Part shown: positions 23,770 through 37,428 of the stretch, piece by piece
How the letters are laid out: each line of letters begins with the position of its first letter
How positions within the stretch are numbered: position 1 is the first letter of the stretch
Origin: Adineta steineri
Taxonomy: Eukaryota > Rotifera > Eurotatoria > Adinetida > Adinetidae
Assembly: GCA_905250115.1 (NCBI GenBank)
Contig: CAJNOI010000055.1
Span: 151,320 to 215,319 of the forward strand
Length of the DNA: 64,000 bases
Direction of reading: 5' to 3'
Program-made: the position numbers and the translations under genes
The notes under the pieces: model-generated
The model's database searches: none
What the model saw: only the letters and a program-made list of their open reading frames with translations
Told to the model about the DNA's origin: nothing

Positions 23770-23955
23770 CAGGGCCCGTACGAGCGGGGGGTGTGGTAGA
23801 GTGTACACCCCTGTAATAATTGGAAATTTTTGTTTTTGTTAGTAAATTTTGCTTTAAATACCCTTTTACATCCCCCTTCCCCAAAAATTTTTACACCCTT
23901 TCAAAACCCGCTACACTCCCCCCCCCCCGATCTAAGGCCATTCGCGCGGGCCCTG
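23770..23955. mobile_element. Short hAT-like MITE with imperfect 8-bp target duplication
   Basis: 186-bp element with 14-bp near-perfect terminal inverted repeats, CAGGGCCCGTACGA at the left and CAGGGCCCGCGCGA (read inward) at the right, followed by inverted G-run/C-run blocks. The flanking 8-mers are aatacata (23762-23769) and aacacatg (23956-23963), matching at 6 of 8 positions. CAGGG-type ends with 8-bp duplications are typical of hAT transposons. The GC-rich ends stand out sharply from the AT-rich surroundings. No coding capacity. Confidence 0.7.
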
Positions 23956-24914
23956 AACACATGCAAAGGTTTTTATATCAATTTTCGATTTCAAAACGTA
24001 TAAATATTTGTCTCGTTTACAAAACTATCTAAAGTTAGAAGACGAAGGTTTACTTAACCTTCATCTAGCCACAAAATCGTGGACCTTTCAACTGTCTAAC
24101 GACCTTCTTAATAGGGCCGAGTACTTCTTATCATCTAATATAATTCTTCAACACCTATGATTACTTGCAAATCATATCATTCTAACATTCGCTTAATCTC
24201 ATTCATCTTCTTTCTGACAAATGACTAATGTATTCCACCTTGTTCTTTCTTTCCATTCGTATCATTTCTATTCTCCCTTTTTTTATCGTTATTCTTCATT
24301 AAACTAAATTCATTACTATTGGATTGTAAATGCTTTTACATGTTTAAAATAGAGGCGTATACGTTTTCTTCTCTTTTTTCTTTCGTATATATATAAATAT
24401 ACTCAGTGGGTAATAACAACTTCTGTCAACGATAATAAATGCATTTTGATCATGCGTAGCGCATGGTTGGACAAGAAAAAAAACGAAATAAGGTAATTAT
24501 ATCTATACACAGAGAGAAAAAAGTATGTGCTTTCATATACCATAAATCAAAATTGGCACATTAGAAACACCCTCATCGTCAATCAATATTGAAGGAAAAA
24601 AAAGAGAAAAAAAAAATTTTTCTCAGGTTATACTGCAAGGTTTTCGTCTAAAAATCTGTTTGATGTTTGATTTGTTAACACACATTTCAATGCTATGATA
24701 TTCTCTTTTTTCTTCTTCTTCTTGTTGTTCTCTAGGATTTTATTGGTCGTTAACAATATTGTTTTTTTATCGAATAAGAAAAAAGAAAGAGAAGAAGCAA
24801 CGAAGAAATAGAAATAACTCATCCATATTACAAAATATTGCTTTTAAGAATAGAAAGCAAATCATTTTCATCGACAATAAAAATAATACATTCCAACCAA
24901 AAAAAGAATATATT
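23956..24914. other. Upstream/5'-UTR region of the Hox3 gene
   Basis: Noncoding. A polypyrimidine tract and 3' splice site (gttgttctctag) end at 24733. From there to 24914 there is no ATG, so this is probably the 5' UTR of the Hox3 message. Confidence 0.5.
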
Positions 24915-26350
24915 ATGGTTAATACTGAACATCATCATCCTTTAGTATCTTGGGAATCAATCTATCAACAACAAAATGATTATTATATGAATATGCCAAC
25001 AAATTCTTCTACAAGTATGAATAATACAAATCAAAGTTCGTCAACAAATACACCACCAATAATATTATCATCATCAGCATCAATCTCAGACAAAAATTCA
25101 TCTTCACCATCAAGTGAATTCAATTCAATAACATTACCAAATAATAAAGAAGTTTATCCATGGATGAGTGACAAGAAACATGGAAGTAAAAAATTAAAAT
25201 CGAATTCAAAAAATCATAATACAACTCTGAACTCGTCGACTTCATCTACTTCTGGTAAGATTATATTGAAAACTTTTCAGGATTTATTAAGGTGAATTGT
25301 ATCCGTATATTTCTCTCAAACGTAATAAGTTTGAAGAAGTCTTTTTGTGTAACTATGAATATAAGACTTCAATGATTTTTGTTATTTAAAATAGAATAGG
25401 TGAGAGAATTGAGTTAATTTATTCTGAGAAGAAGAAAAAGAACCTATTGCAACTGATAGATGTTTTTCATGTTTATGTCTACTGACATACGCGTCTATGA
25501 GTTTGTATGACAATGATAAATGAGTATATCATTATTCATCGAATATCATGCTGTCGTTTTCTTAAAGAATATATGGGAATGTTGAAGCCTTATCAAAGAT
25601 GGTAGTTTTCTTCTATTGATTAACTTTGTTTCTTTTTCATAGATAAAAGTAATTCAACAGCATCAAAACGAGCTCGAACAGCTTATACAAGTGCTCAATT
25701 AGTTGAACTTGAAAAAGAATTTCTCTATAGTAAATATTTAAATCGTCCACGACGAATTGAACTTGCTCAAACACTTTGTTTAACAGAACGACAAGTAAAA
25801 AAAAAAATTTTTTTCTAATATGATTCTATATTTCTTTTATTTATTTATTTAATTTGTGATCGTTAGATTAAGGTAAATAATTAAAATTAAACTAAATTCA
25901 AGTTTTAAATCTATTTTGTAATTTTAGATATGGTTTCAAAATCGTCGAATGAAAGATAAAAAAGATGGTAAAAGTCGAACAGCATATACCAATGGATGTA
26001 ATATGAATTTAAATAATTCTCCATTGGCATCATCAACTACTGAAAAAGATGATCTAACTTTTCGTTCATATCATCATCATAGTTATTATACAACACCATT
26101 ACCACACCCACCACCATCATCAATGCCTGTAACATATCATTCTCAAATTGATTATAATCCTTCATCATCAACAATCGATGCATATGATATGTCAACGAAT
26201 TATCCTATGAAACAATCAAATTATTATCTAAATGGACATAATCTTAAAGCAAATTATAATTCATCATCATATGATAATTATTATTTTAATTCAGAAAATT
26301 CAACGATACATCATCAACAATCCGGTCCAGTGTTACCATCATTTAATTAG
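24915..26350 (+). CDS. Hox3-type homeobox transcription factor with 6-nt microexon
   Basis: Exons 24915-25254, 25643-25794, 25867-25872 and 25928-26350 give 306 residues. A Ser/Asn-rich N-terminus carries the Hox hexapeptide [10 protein letters not shown] (around residue 77), which binds PBC/Extradenticle partners. The homeodomain [19 protein letters not shown]...[17 protein letters not shown] is completed by IK from the 6-nt exon 3 and [13 protein letters not shown] from exon 4. [15 protein letters not shown] with RPRR and LTERQ is typical of Hox group 3. The tail is rich in Tyr, Asn, Ser and His. The ATG at 24915 is the first after the 3' splice site ending at 24733. Known role: sequence-specific DNA-binding regulator in anterior patterning. 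The group 3 assignment rests on recalled consensus; related groups are less likely. Confidence 0.92.
25867..25872 (+). other. 6-nt coding microexon of the Hox3 gene
   Basis: ATTAAG is flanked by ..gatcgttag and gtaaataatt, so it has its own acceptor and donor between introns of 72 and 55 nt. Exon 2 ends in phase 0 at CGACAA (RQ) and exon 4 starts at ATATGG (IW). Only inclusion of ATT AAG restores the near-invariant RQIKIWFQNRR of homeodomain helix 3. Confidence 0.9.
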
Positions 26351-28169
26351 AACATGTTTTTTTTTCATCTCTAGTCTTATATTCATTTTTCTTTTCTTTT
26401 GTAATATATAAAAATTGACTATATAAGAAAAAATTTATTGTACAAAAAATATTCATTCGTTGAAAAAATTTTTCCAATCAAAAAAATATGGATTTATTTA
26501 CTTTCTTACAGGTTGGATAGAATTTAATCATAATGGATTATAAAGCAAATAGTTTTCTACCACATGAAATTTTTCTAATTTGCAAATTACTATGAGAATT
26601 CTCTGATACTCGCTAGTTAAAATATTTTCTAATTTGTAATATATATGTTTGGAATCACTTCCTGGTAATTGCTCGGTTTATTTAGGATTCTTTGTTTCGA
26701 TAGTAAACATAATTCTATATAAATATTTCAAGTAATCTTGTTAGTACGATTATAATTATTATACTAAATTTGTCTGATGCTTCTAACTAGAAATTATTAT
26801 GGGCATAATATTTTCCAACTCATATATAATCGAATATTGTCTCATGTCTGATACGCCTTCAATTATTCATAGTTATTATTATTTAATTAGCAAGATTTAA
26901 AACTAGTACGAGAGATGTCACTATCGACGGCAAGTGGAGGTATAGATGATAGCTTTTGATCGTATCTCTAATGCAACTTATTCAAAATATATCCATTGAT
27001 AGAATTGTTACGTGTCATAGAATAATATCACTCTTCAAAATTCTATCTTTATTATGCCAATAAACGACTGACTAAGTATTACAGGGAACAATTGTCGTGC
27101 TCGAATTTTACCAAAATACGATTCAAACTTTATATTTAAATATTGAATAATGTGCTAAATATCTTATAAAATTTGAAGTATCGATATCGGTTTTCTTCTT
27201 GTAGTCTCATCGTCTATCGTACATACAAAACAAAACATAGATTTAAGTCTTGAATATTTTCTAAAAAGATATAAAAACAGTCTGTAAACCATTAGATCGA
27301 TTTATATACAATAATAAATCATTATGTTATTTACATTAATTGTGTATGTTCTTTACCTATGCAAATCAAAATTCTGACATCAAAATCTAATTAGAATTAA
27401 TTATTTTATAATTTTTATTAGTCTGTAATTATATTATGAAATATTCATTAGATATTGTGTACGTATTTTATACTATCATAAAATAATTATGATAAAATAT
27501 ATGTAATTATTATTTAAAAGTATAAATATAGAAAAACAAGAGTGTTTTCTGAAGACTTTTGCAGCTTAATATCGAAATGATGATATAGATCAAACAAAAA
27601 GTGACTATTTCATAAAAAGAATATAATATGTAAAGTATGATTTTAATTTTTCTTTTTCACGTAAGAGTGAACGAATGTATCGAATATAAATACGTGTTAG
27701 TATAGAAAAGAAGAAAAAAAAAAGAAAATCGAAGGTAATTGTAGGCGTCATCGTTGCCTTGCTGGTTGTACATACATTTATATATATATATATATATAAA
27801 TTTGATAATAGAAGGACAAAGTATGAGTAAAGAATCAAAGAAAGACGAAAAAAAAAATTTAGCTTTATATAACGATAGTATATAAAAGATCAACATAATA
27901 AAATTCAAAAATGGATGTGTCCTCACTATTCAGTATTTTTTTTTCTTCATTTTGCTAACGTATTATTCTTGTTTCATGCTTCATAAACAAAAAAAAAAAT
28001 AACGATCAACAAATATGATTTCGTTTGTTCTGTTTGAGGCACGTATTATACGGGATTATGTTTTGTTGCTCATATTACCTGTCTCCTCTTCAGTCAATCA
28101 ACCGTGTGAAGAATAATATTTTATTACTTACACGTGTATACTTATAACTAAAATCGAAAGCATTTAACT
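26351..28169. other. Intergenic interval between Hox3 and Quaking
   Basis: AT-rich, nothing recognised beyond simple repeats, including a (TA)n run near 27779-27797. Confidence 0.4.
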
Positions 28170-30113
28170 ATGTTGATATCTCCTGCACCTACACAAATAT
28201 TAACTATACAACAAAATGCTCAAATAGATGCAACATCTGAATTACAGGACATATCTAGAGTTACATCGTAAGTCATATGATAAAATAATATGTATATATA
28301 TAGAATTTTCGAATTATAGATCATCACCGGGATCAGTTCAAACGGATCCTGCTTTAGTAGATAAACCAGAATATTTAATGCAATTACTTAAAGATAAAAA
28401 ACAACTTGCAGTACTACCAAATATGTTTATTCATGTCGAACGTTTACTTGAGCAAGGTATGTAGATAATTATATCTAATTATGACATTTAATTAAATAAA
28501 ATATTTTAGAAATAGCTAAAGTTCGATCGAATATGAATACTGTAAATCCTCGCTCAAAATTTAGTTTACCTGAACCGAATGGTGAAAAGAAAATTGTCCA
28601 CGAAAAAGTAGCAATCCCAATAGCTCAACATCCGGAAGTAAGTTCATATTAGAAAATATTTTTTAGTAATATAGTAATCATTCATACTTCCTATATCGAC
28701 AAATTACACTTTGCATATATCTATCTGTTAGAGTCTGACCATTTTTATACTCTAGATTTTCTAGTACGTCGATATATGTATATACGGTAAATTCTAATAA
28801 TTTTGGTCAAAACAGTTTTTTGCTCTCTGAATTTCAAAAACCAAAACAAAATTCTCACATATTTCACAATCACATTTTTGTTTTTTTTTATTTTGATATG
28901 CTTAAATGTAAAGTACAACTCAATCACAAATAACGAAACTAATTCTTTGTCTTTTCGATATATTTATTTATAATAATAAAATTTAATTTTGTTTATTTTA
29001 ATATGCATGATTATTTATTTTTAGTTTAATTTTGTTGGTCGTATATTAGGTCCACGAGGGATGACATCGAAACAACTTGAAGCAGAAACTGATTGTAAAA
29101 TAATGATTCGTGGACGTGGATCAATGAGAGATAAACAAAAAGTATAATTTCCCAAAAAGAAATTTTCATAAATTTTTTTTAAATTTAGGAAGATATGTAT
29201 CGTGGTAAACCCAATTGGGAGCATTTAGATGAAGATCTTCATGTATTAATTCAATGTGAAGATTATGAAAATCGTGCTGCTGTTAAAGTTCGACGAGCTA
29301 GAGAAGAAATTGAAAAATTATTAATACCAGCTGTAAGAATATTTCATTATTTTAAAAAATTAATTTATTATTTTATTTTATAAGATTAATGGTGATGATT
29401 ATATAAAAAAGAAACAATTAACTGAATTAGCTATTATCAATGGAACATATCGAGAACCAAATATATTTCAAAAAAGAGTACATACTCAAATCAATCAAAT
29501 ACCAATGGGTGCACCATTAATTCTAACACCACAAATCAATCAAAATTATTTTTCTGAAGAATTACAATCAAATTTATATACAACAACTCATACACAATCA
29601 GTATTACCTGGTGTATCAACTTCATTTCTGCCAAATAATGAATCAAATTTTCTTCAAGTATTTACACCATTACAACCATTTGATCCGATGACAGGAAGTA
29701 TTATCACGGATGGAACACATCTTTTTGAATATCAAAATCAAACATATCCAATTCTTTCAACAGCAACAGGTATTAGTATTGGATTAACTGCTCTAAAAAA
29801 TCAATAAGATATGACTGAGAGATAAAGAAAAATTATTGAAGAACGACGGTATGAGATCAATTATTGATTAGCATAACACATTTGCTGTTATTATAAGAAA
29901 CTAAAACCATTAATATCAATTATTTTCTGAATTGCTTTATTTCTATCTGATTATTATAAAAACAAAATATATATATAAAATATTGCTTTTCTCTTTATAA
30001 ATGCATTTTCTAACCGAAATTAATCAATTATATTAAATCAAAAATTTATTAGCAATAACAGTCAGTGACATGCTTTTATTGTTAGATTAACAGTTTAGAT
30101 ATATGATAGAACA

Positions 30114-30151
<38 letters not shown>

Positions 30152-30506
30152 AGGCTTATTATAATTCAGTTTGTAATGAAGAAAAAATATATATAGATGA
30201 AAGTAATAAAATATTTAATTCTCTTTATTTCTTTCTAAAAATCAAGTTTTTTATTATTTATATTATTGCTTCTATATATATATATATTATAAATTCTATA
30301 GATATGACTGACAATCATAAAATGATGTATATAATAATTTCACTGCTTTCTTTGCTTATCTTCTTTATTATGCAGGTCTAGCTACTAGAACAACAGCAAC
30401 AGCAGCAAATAATGCTTCACGACATTTCCCATCAATATCAGGTGCTACTGCTTCTACTCGATATCAACCATATGCAATCCCACAATCTCATCTTAAACGT
30501 TCTTAA
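28170..30506 (+). CDS. qki: Quaking/How STAR-family KH RNA-binding protein, long isoform
   Basis: Exons 28170-28267, 28320-28456, 28510-28637, 29025-29141, 29189-29332, 29385-29769 and 30376-30506 give 379 residues. The QUA1 dimerisation region ([28 protein letters not shown]), the maxi-KH domain ([52 protein letters not shown]) and QUA2 ([15 protein letters not shown]) follow in the order usual for QKI/How/GLD-1-type proteins. These bind ACUAAY-like RNA motifs and control splicing, stability and translation. The final exon encodes an Arg/Ser/Tyr-rich tail ending HLKRS. If the donor at 29770 is not used, the frame runs on 12 codons to TAA at 29805-29807, giving a 348-residue isoform. That parallels the alternative C-termini of vertebrate QKI. 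Confidence 0.93.
30118..30147 (+). repeat. (CT)n microsatellite
   Basis: Uninterrupted TC/CT dinucleotide run inside the last intron of the Quaking gene. It could serve as an extended polypyrimidine tract, but it lies over 200 nt from the acceptor. Confidence 0.9.
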
Positions 30507-31838
30507 ATTTATTGTATCTTCTTTTTAATAAAAAAATAACTTAAAGGTTTGTTTGATTACCTAATAAATAAAAACAATATAATTAATCAACAATCTTACA
30601 TTTTCACATATATAATAAATTAAATCTATGTCATTTTTTTTGTGATAAAATTCCAAAAATGTTTATTCAATTTTTTATTTTTAAATTTTGTATTTCTTTT
30701 TTTTTATTATCATATATGTTTCTATGCATATTAAACCTTGAAAGAATTGAGTTCTTTATTGAATGATGTTAATGGAAGAACAAGATGGATAATAATTTCC
30801 GGTAACAAACGCTAGTAAAAGCAGTTTTTATTAAAAAAATCAAAAACAAAATAATTAATATGGACCGATATAAGAGTGCGGAAGTCATTATTTCTTTTTT
30901 TTTGTCTGTCGCTATTCTTTTTAATCTTGCAACCACTTTGATTTATGTCAGAGAAAATAAAAATGGTGATAATGAAATAAAACTCAACAGATAAAAAATC
31001 AGTTCTATTTACTTATATTTGTTAGATGACATTACAAGTAATCAATAGAAACTTTTATTAATATTATTTAGTTTTTTTGTTAATGTATGTGTATTTATCA
31101 ATTAACTACGTTATTTACATCTTCATAAATAAGAGAAAATCAAACAAATCCTAAGAGAATATTTTTGTATTGTTAAAAATACTAATTTATTATACTTTCA
31201 TAACAATAATATAAATCATCAAATATAACCCTAGAATTTATTTTCTAGTTTATCAATATCACTTTAACTTAAATGATTTGTTTCCTATTAAATTACTATT
31301 AGCACTTGATTATAGAAGTACGCAAAACACACTTGATTTCTTTATGATTGATTACATCTATATGTAAATTTGCATTAACAATCAAAAGACGAATATTATA
31401 AGATTTAGTTAAAAAATCTAACATATTATTATGAATTTTAAATTCATATAAATCTTTATTGTCGCACGATGATAATGATGAATGAATGTTCATTGGGGAC
31501 ATATAGACATCTTCTCGGCCTGCTAACTTTATAGATGAATGAGAAGACAAAAGATACGTCATAATTCTATAGAGAAAAAAAATAAAAAAAAAAAAGTTTC
31601 TTATTCCACAGTGATTTTGTTTTCTTCTATGCTCATTTTCCTATTTATTATATACAAGCCTTTTTTTCCTTTTATTTACATATATATATATATATATATT
31701 CTTTCATTGTGACAGATGGACGATAAATACGTCTATGTCTAGGTATTATACTGATCAAATTATATAATAGATTTTGTTTTCATTCTTCATCTTCTTCATA
31801 CAATACTAACATCAAGTTTATTTCAAGGGCAAATAAAC
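30507..31838. other. Intergenic interval downstream of Quaking
   Basis: AT-rich. One 87-codon minus-strand open frame (31562-31299) has no recognised domain and no splice or family support. A (TA)n run lies near 31680-31700. Confidence 0.35.
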
Positions 31839-32118
31839 ATGAATCATGCTTTAACAAAAAAATTTGATAAAATCTTGTCGAAATTATCTAATAAACATAA
31901 AGATTCAAAAGTACATAATAGTGATCCAACCGATTGTCGTTATTATCAAGATAATATACAAGTTGATGGAGATAATGGATTTCAACAAGAATCAATTTTA
32001 CATCGAATGAAAAGTCATCTTGGACATACAATGAAAACTGAACAACAACGTCCACATCCTGAAGGTGTACCACCATTTCATGTTATTTATGAAGATCTTA
32101 AAAATTCACCATTTAAAG
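31839..32118 (+). CDS. Unidentified first exon, truncated by assembly gap
   Basis: About 93 codons from ATG 31839 (MNHALTKKFDKILSKLSNKH) to a good donor, AAAG|gtaaag at 32118, in phase 1. The product is hydrophilic, Lys/His/Gln-rich, and ends PPFHVIYEDLKNSPFK. I recognise no family. The reading frame uses local codon preferences and has a plausible start context, so it is probably a real 5' exon. Its downstream exons are missing because the gap of N begins 317 bp later. Whether it belongs to the P2X gene beyond the gap is unknown; P2X receptors normally begin with a short cytosolic segment and the first membrane helix, neither of which is visible here. Confidence 0.4.
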
Positions 32119-32435
32119 GTAAAGAGGTTATTTTATTATTTTCCATATTTATCTTTGCTATTTGTACATATGTGATATATATAATAAGAAGCCATGGCGC
32201 TATTTACAAAGAATCTTTTTTTTCTCTTCTTTTCGTTAACTTGTGACTCGATTGTATATACCGTTTTATAGATATTATGTTTCAATCGTGAATAAGTATG
32301 TCATTTTATGTATATATATGTTTATATTGTCACATACTTATGATGATAATATCTCCCACTTGTAAAGTTCGACAACAAAATATGCTTAATAAACATAAAT
32401 TCCGTTGATGACTTGCGAGTCAAAGAAAAAAAAAA

Positions 32436-32535
32436 NNNNNNNNNNNNNNNNNNNNNNNNNNNNNNNNNNNNNNNNNNNNNNNNNNNNNNNNNNNNNNNNN
32501 NNNNNNNNNNNNNNNNNNNNNNNNNNNNNNNNNNN
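32436..32535. other. Assembly gap (100 N)
   Basis: Exactly 100 N, the usual placeholder for a gap of unknown length. The base after it lies inside a P2X exon, so coding sequence is certainly missing. Confidence 0.98.
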
Positions 32536-32854
32536 GATTATCGAACATTAACAAAAGTTTATGGTTTACGTTTTGTTGTTTCTATTACAGGCAAAGGTGG
32601 TCAATTTAATATTGTCAATTTATTTTTAGCAATTGGTATGAATAATTTATTGAAAGTTTTCGATAAAATTTCAATCTTTTTTTCTAAATTTAGGTTCGGG
32701 TATTGGTTTTATGGTTATTGCTGGAATTGTTTGTGATGCTATTCTTATGTATGTTCATAGATCTCGAGAGACATATAAACGAGGAAAATTTAGTATATGT
32801 GAAGTTGATAATGATGGAATGAGAGCTCAAATTTTAGAACATTCACATGCATAA
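32536..32854 (+). CDS. P2RX: P2X purinoceptor, C-terminal part only
   Basis: Two exons survive, 32536-32635 (5' end lost in the gap) and 32694-32854, giving 86 residues. DYRTLTKVYGLRFVVSITGK followed by GQFNIVNLFLAIGSGIGF and a second membrane helix ending CDAILMYVH matches the end of the ectodomain and TM2 of P2X ATP-gated cation channels (compare RTLIKAYGIRF and the GSG before TM2). The cytosolic tail is short and ends HSHA. The trafficking motif YxxxK normally right after TM2 reads YVHRS here; a YKRGK lies further on. Trimeric channel, plasma membrane. The ATP-binding lysines are in the missing part. Confidence 0.88.
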
Positions 32855-33754
32855 GCAAAGAAAATGCATATATTGATTATGATTTATAATTATGTGAATT
32901 ATTTTCGATATATGAATGTGTTATTTAATCACTATATAAAGAAATTTAGAGAGTTAATTATTATTATTATCTTTTTATTTATTGTTAAAATAAAATAAAT
33001 TAATTGTTAAAGAAATCTCAGATATAATATAAATTGAAAAATAAGAACTATGTACAACATCATCATTTAGATCATCGAGTTCTTCTAATCTTAACTAGGA
33101 TGTGGATGAGCGTGAAAATGTAGATGCTATAATTAGATGACATTCACACCCACACCAATCTTTACGTAAATATCTGGTGCATAACCCATAACCAATGATA
33201 TGATAAATACCTATTGTATTGAAAATGTTTGAAATACGCTACAAGACTTTTCTAAAAAACAAATATTATCTTTATATATAACATAATAAGGAGTTTACCT
33301 CTGCAATAATAGGTATGATCTCTGATACATCGTTCAAATACCATTGTATCGACTACCTCAAAATCGGCTAGAGCGCAATATAATCTTACAGACGTAAACA
33401 ATTTGCTATGATCATAATAGTCATATAGCATTATCAAAACCACGGCATTCTTATATATTGCTAATAGAGATGTTCATCATAATAAATGCTTTATAAACAT
33501 AATAAAAAGAGATATTGGTAGAATTACTTTTGTTAAAATAAACTATGAGGATTTTTCTGTAATACTAATGAATAACTTTATTACCATCAATATTAAATAT
33601 AAATTTAACATCGAGATTCATTTTACAATCTACTCTTTCTCTATATACATAATTCCAGAAAACAAAAAATAAACTATTCGATCTCTTCTAACAAAGAGAA
33701 TTAATTCGTATATACAAATGACTTTTTTCTTTAAAATTTTCATATTTCTTTTTT
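32855..33754. other. Convergent intergenic interval
   Basis: No gene recognised. It contains a GGATGTGGATGAGCGTG...CACACCCACACC motif pair around 33099-33155, similar to the motifs near the TGTGGG tract. Confidence 0.4.
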
Positions 33755-36109
<2,355 letters not shown>

Positions 36110-36280
36110 GATTTACTAGATCTAAAACAAAAAATTTACATGAAATAAAAAAAGAATTATGCTTCTAAATAAACTGATTTATGGACATGAAAGAATTTAT
36201 TCCTATCGAAAGATTATCAGTAATTTTTATGAGTTTATTTTTATTTTATATGAAAAAAAAAAAACAAATCTAAACTTTTT

Positions 36281-36936
36281 CTACACAGGAGCCGGTGTAG
36301 AAGATAAAACCATTGAATCTCTTGCTCGTTTCTCTTCAAGTTCTTTTTTATAGTCAAGTAATGCTTGTTCAGATGGTGTTGGTACACGTCGTAATGATCG
36401 ATCATAGAATTGATAACGATTAGGTTGATTATTAGCTTTGAATTCTAATTTATCTACATGCCAACTAAAATAATAATTATTTCATTGAAAGATATAGAAA
36501 AGATTTTTTTGTCTTACTCATCATCCAATGAATCTCGTGTTGCATAACAATAAACAGCTCCCGATCTTTTATTACCTCGAATTGGAATTTGAACCTAGAA
36601 GAAATAATTCTGTATATTGATATGAATAAATATAGATGTTAATTATACTTGTGCTCCAAGAAGTGAAAGACTATTGAATTCATTTGATGTATCAATTTTA
36701 AGTGGTTGAATTGGTTCAACTAATTTTTCAGTTATTGGTTTATAACCACGAGTTAATACGAGAGCTTCTTCATAGAAAGGTTTTTCAGTATAAATCGCTA
36801 AATTAAAATTTTCTTGTACGAATTAAAGAATTTTATTATGAAAAATAATACTTGAATTTGGTTTTGCCATATATTTATATGTTGTATAACCAACAAGAGC
36901 CATAGTTGATCCGACCAAAGCAAATTTGAATGCCAT
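36281..36936 (-). CDS. COA1: COA1-like cytochrome c oxidase assembly factor
   Basis: Exons 36936-36852, 36797-36649, 36594-36518 and 36464-36281 give 164 residues. One hydrophobic segment near the N-terminus (FALVGSTMALVGYTTY) is followed by a conserved core, PLKIDTSNEF, LLGAQVQIPIRGNKRSGAV, CYATRDSLDD and WHVDKLEFKA, which matches the COA1/TIM21-like fold: IP-x-x-G-x-x-G strand, then a WH-(L/V)-D strand. Known role: inner mitochondrial membrane factor in early assembly of complexes IV and I. The C-terminal extension (SLRRVPTPSEQALLDYKK) is charged. It sits 171 bp upstream of the MYST gene on the same strand, whose ATG is preceded by a 3' splice site, so the pair may be co-transcribed. The family call rests on recalled motif similarity. 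Confidence 0.75.
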
Positions 36937-37428
36937 AATTTAATAATTTGTCAATTAGAAATGAAGAAATCCTGATTGAAAAGAAGACAAGGCAATAAAG
37001 CTTGTATACACTAATAACATCTCATTGATCGATACATATTCTTTGTTCACAAATCAGATTGATGAAGGATTAATAGAATCGATGGCTAGTGCCATCTGTT
37101 GAACATGATGTATACGGAAGATATTTAAAAAGTATGATTTGACACGTTTGAAAATTATATTATATTAAGAGCATAAATAATTACGAATGTATGTTCCTCT
37201 TATATTCAGTACAAACCATGTATAAGGAACGATACATTTATCTTAAATATAGATATGTATATATTTCATCGATTCCCCCTATACTAAGATCTTTCTTCTC
37301 TATTCAAATTATTCAATTGTTTTTTTTCTATACAACAATATATGATACAGATTTATTCATATGATTTACAATACTATCATTCAATAAAACACAAAAATCA
37401 ACGAGTATAAGTTAATTATGTATAGAGT
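36937..37428. other. Intergenic interval between ethanolamine kinase and COA1
   Basis: AT-rich spacer on the same-strand run; nothing recognised. Confidence 0.4.

Noticed and set aside
24759..24914. N-terminal extension of the Hox3 frame
   Set aside because: It lacks an ATG, is Lys/Asn-rich low-complexity sequence and fits a 5' UTR after the acceptor at 24733.
31299..31562. 87-codon minus-strand frame downstream of Quaking
   Set aside because: No recognised domain, no splice or leader-acceptor support; could be chance.
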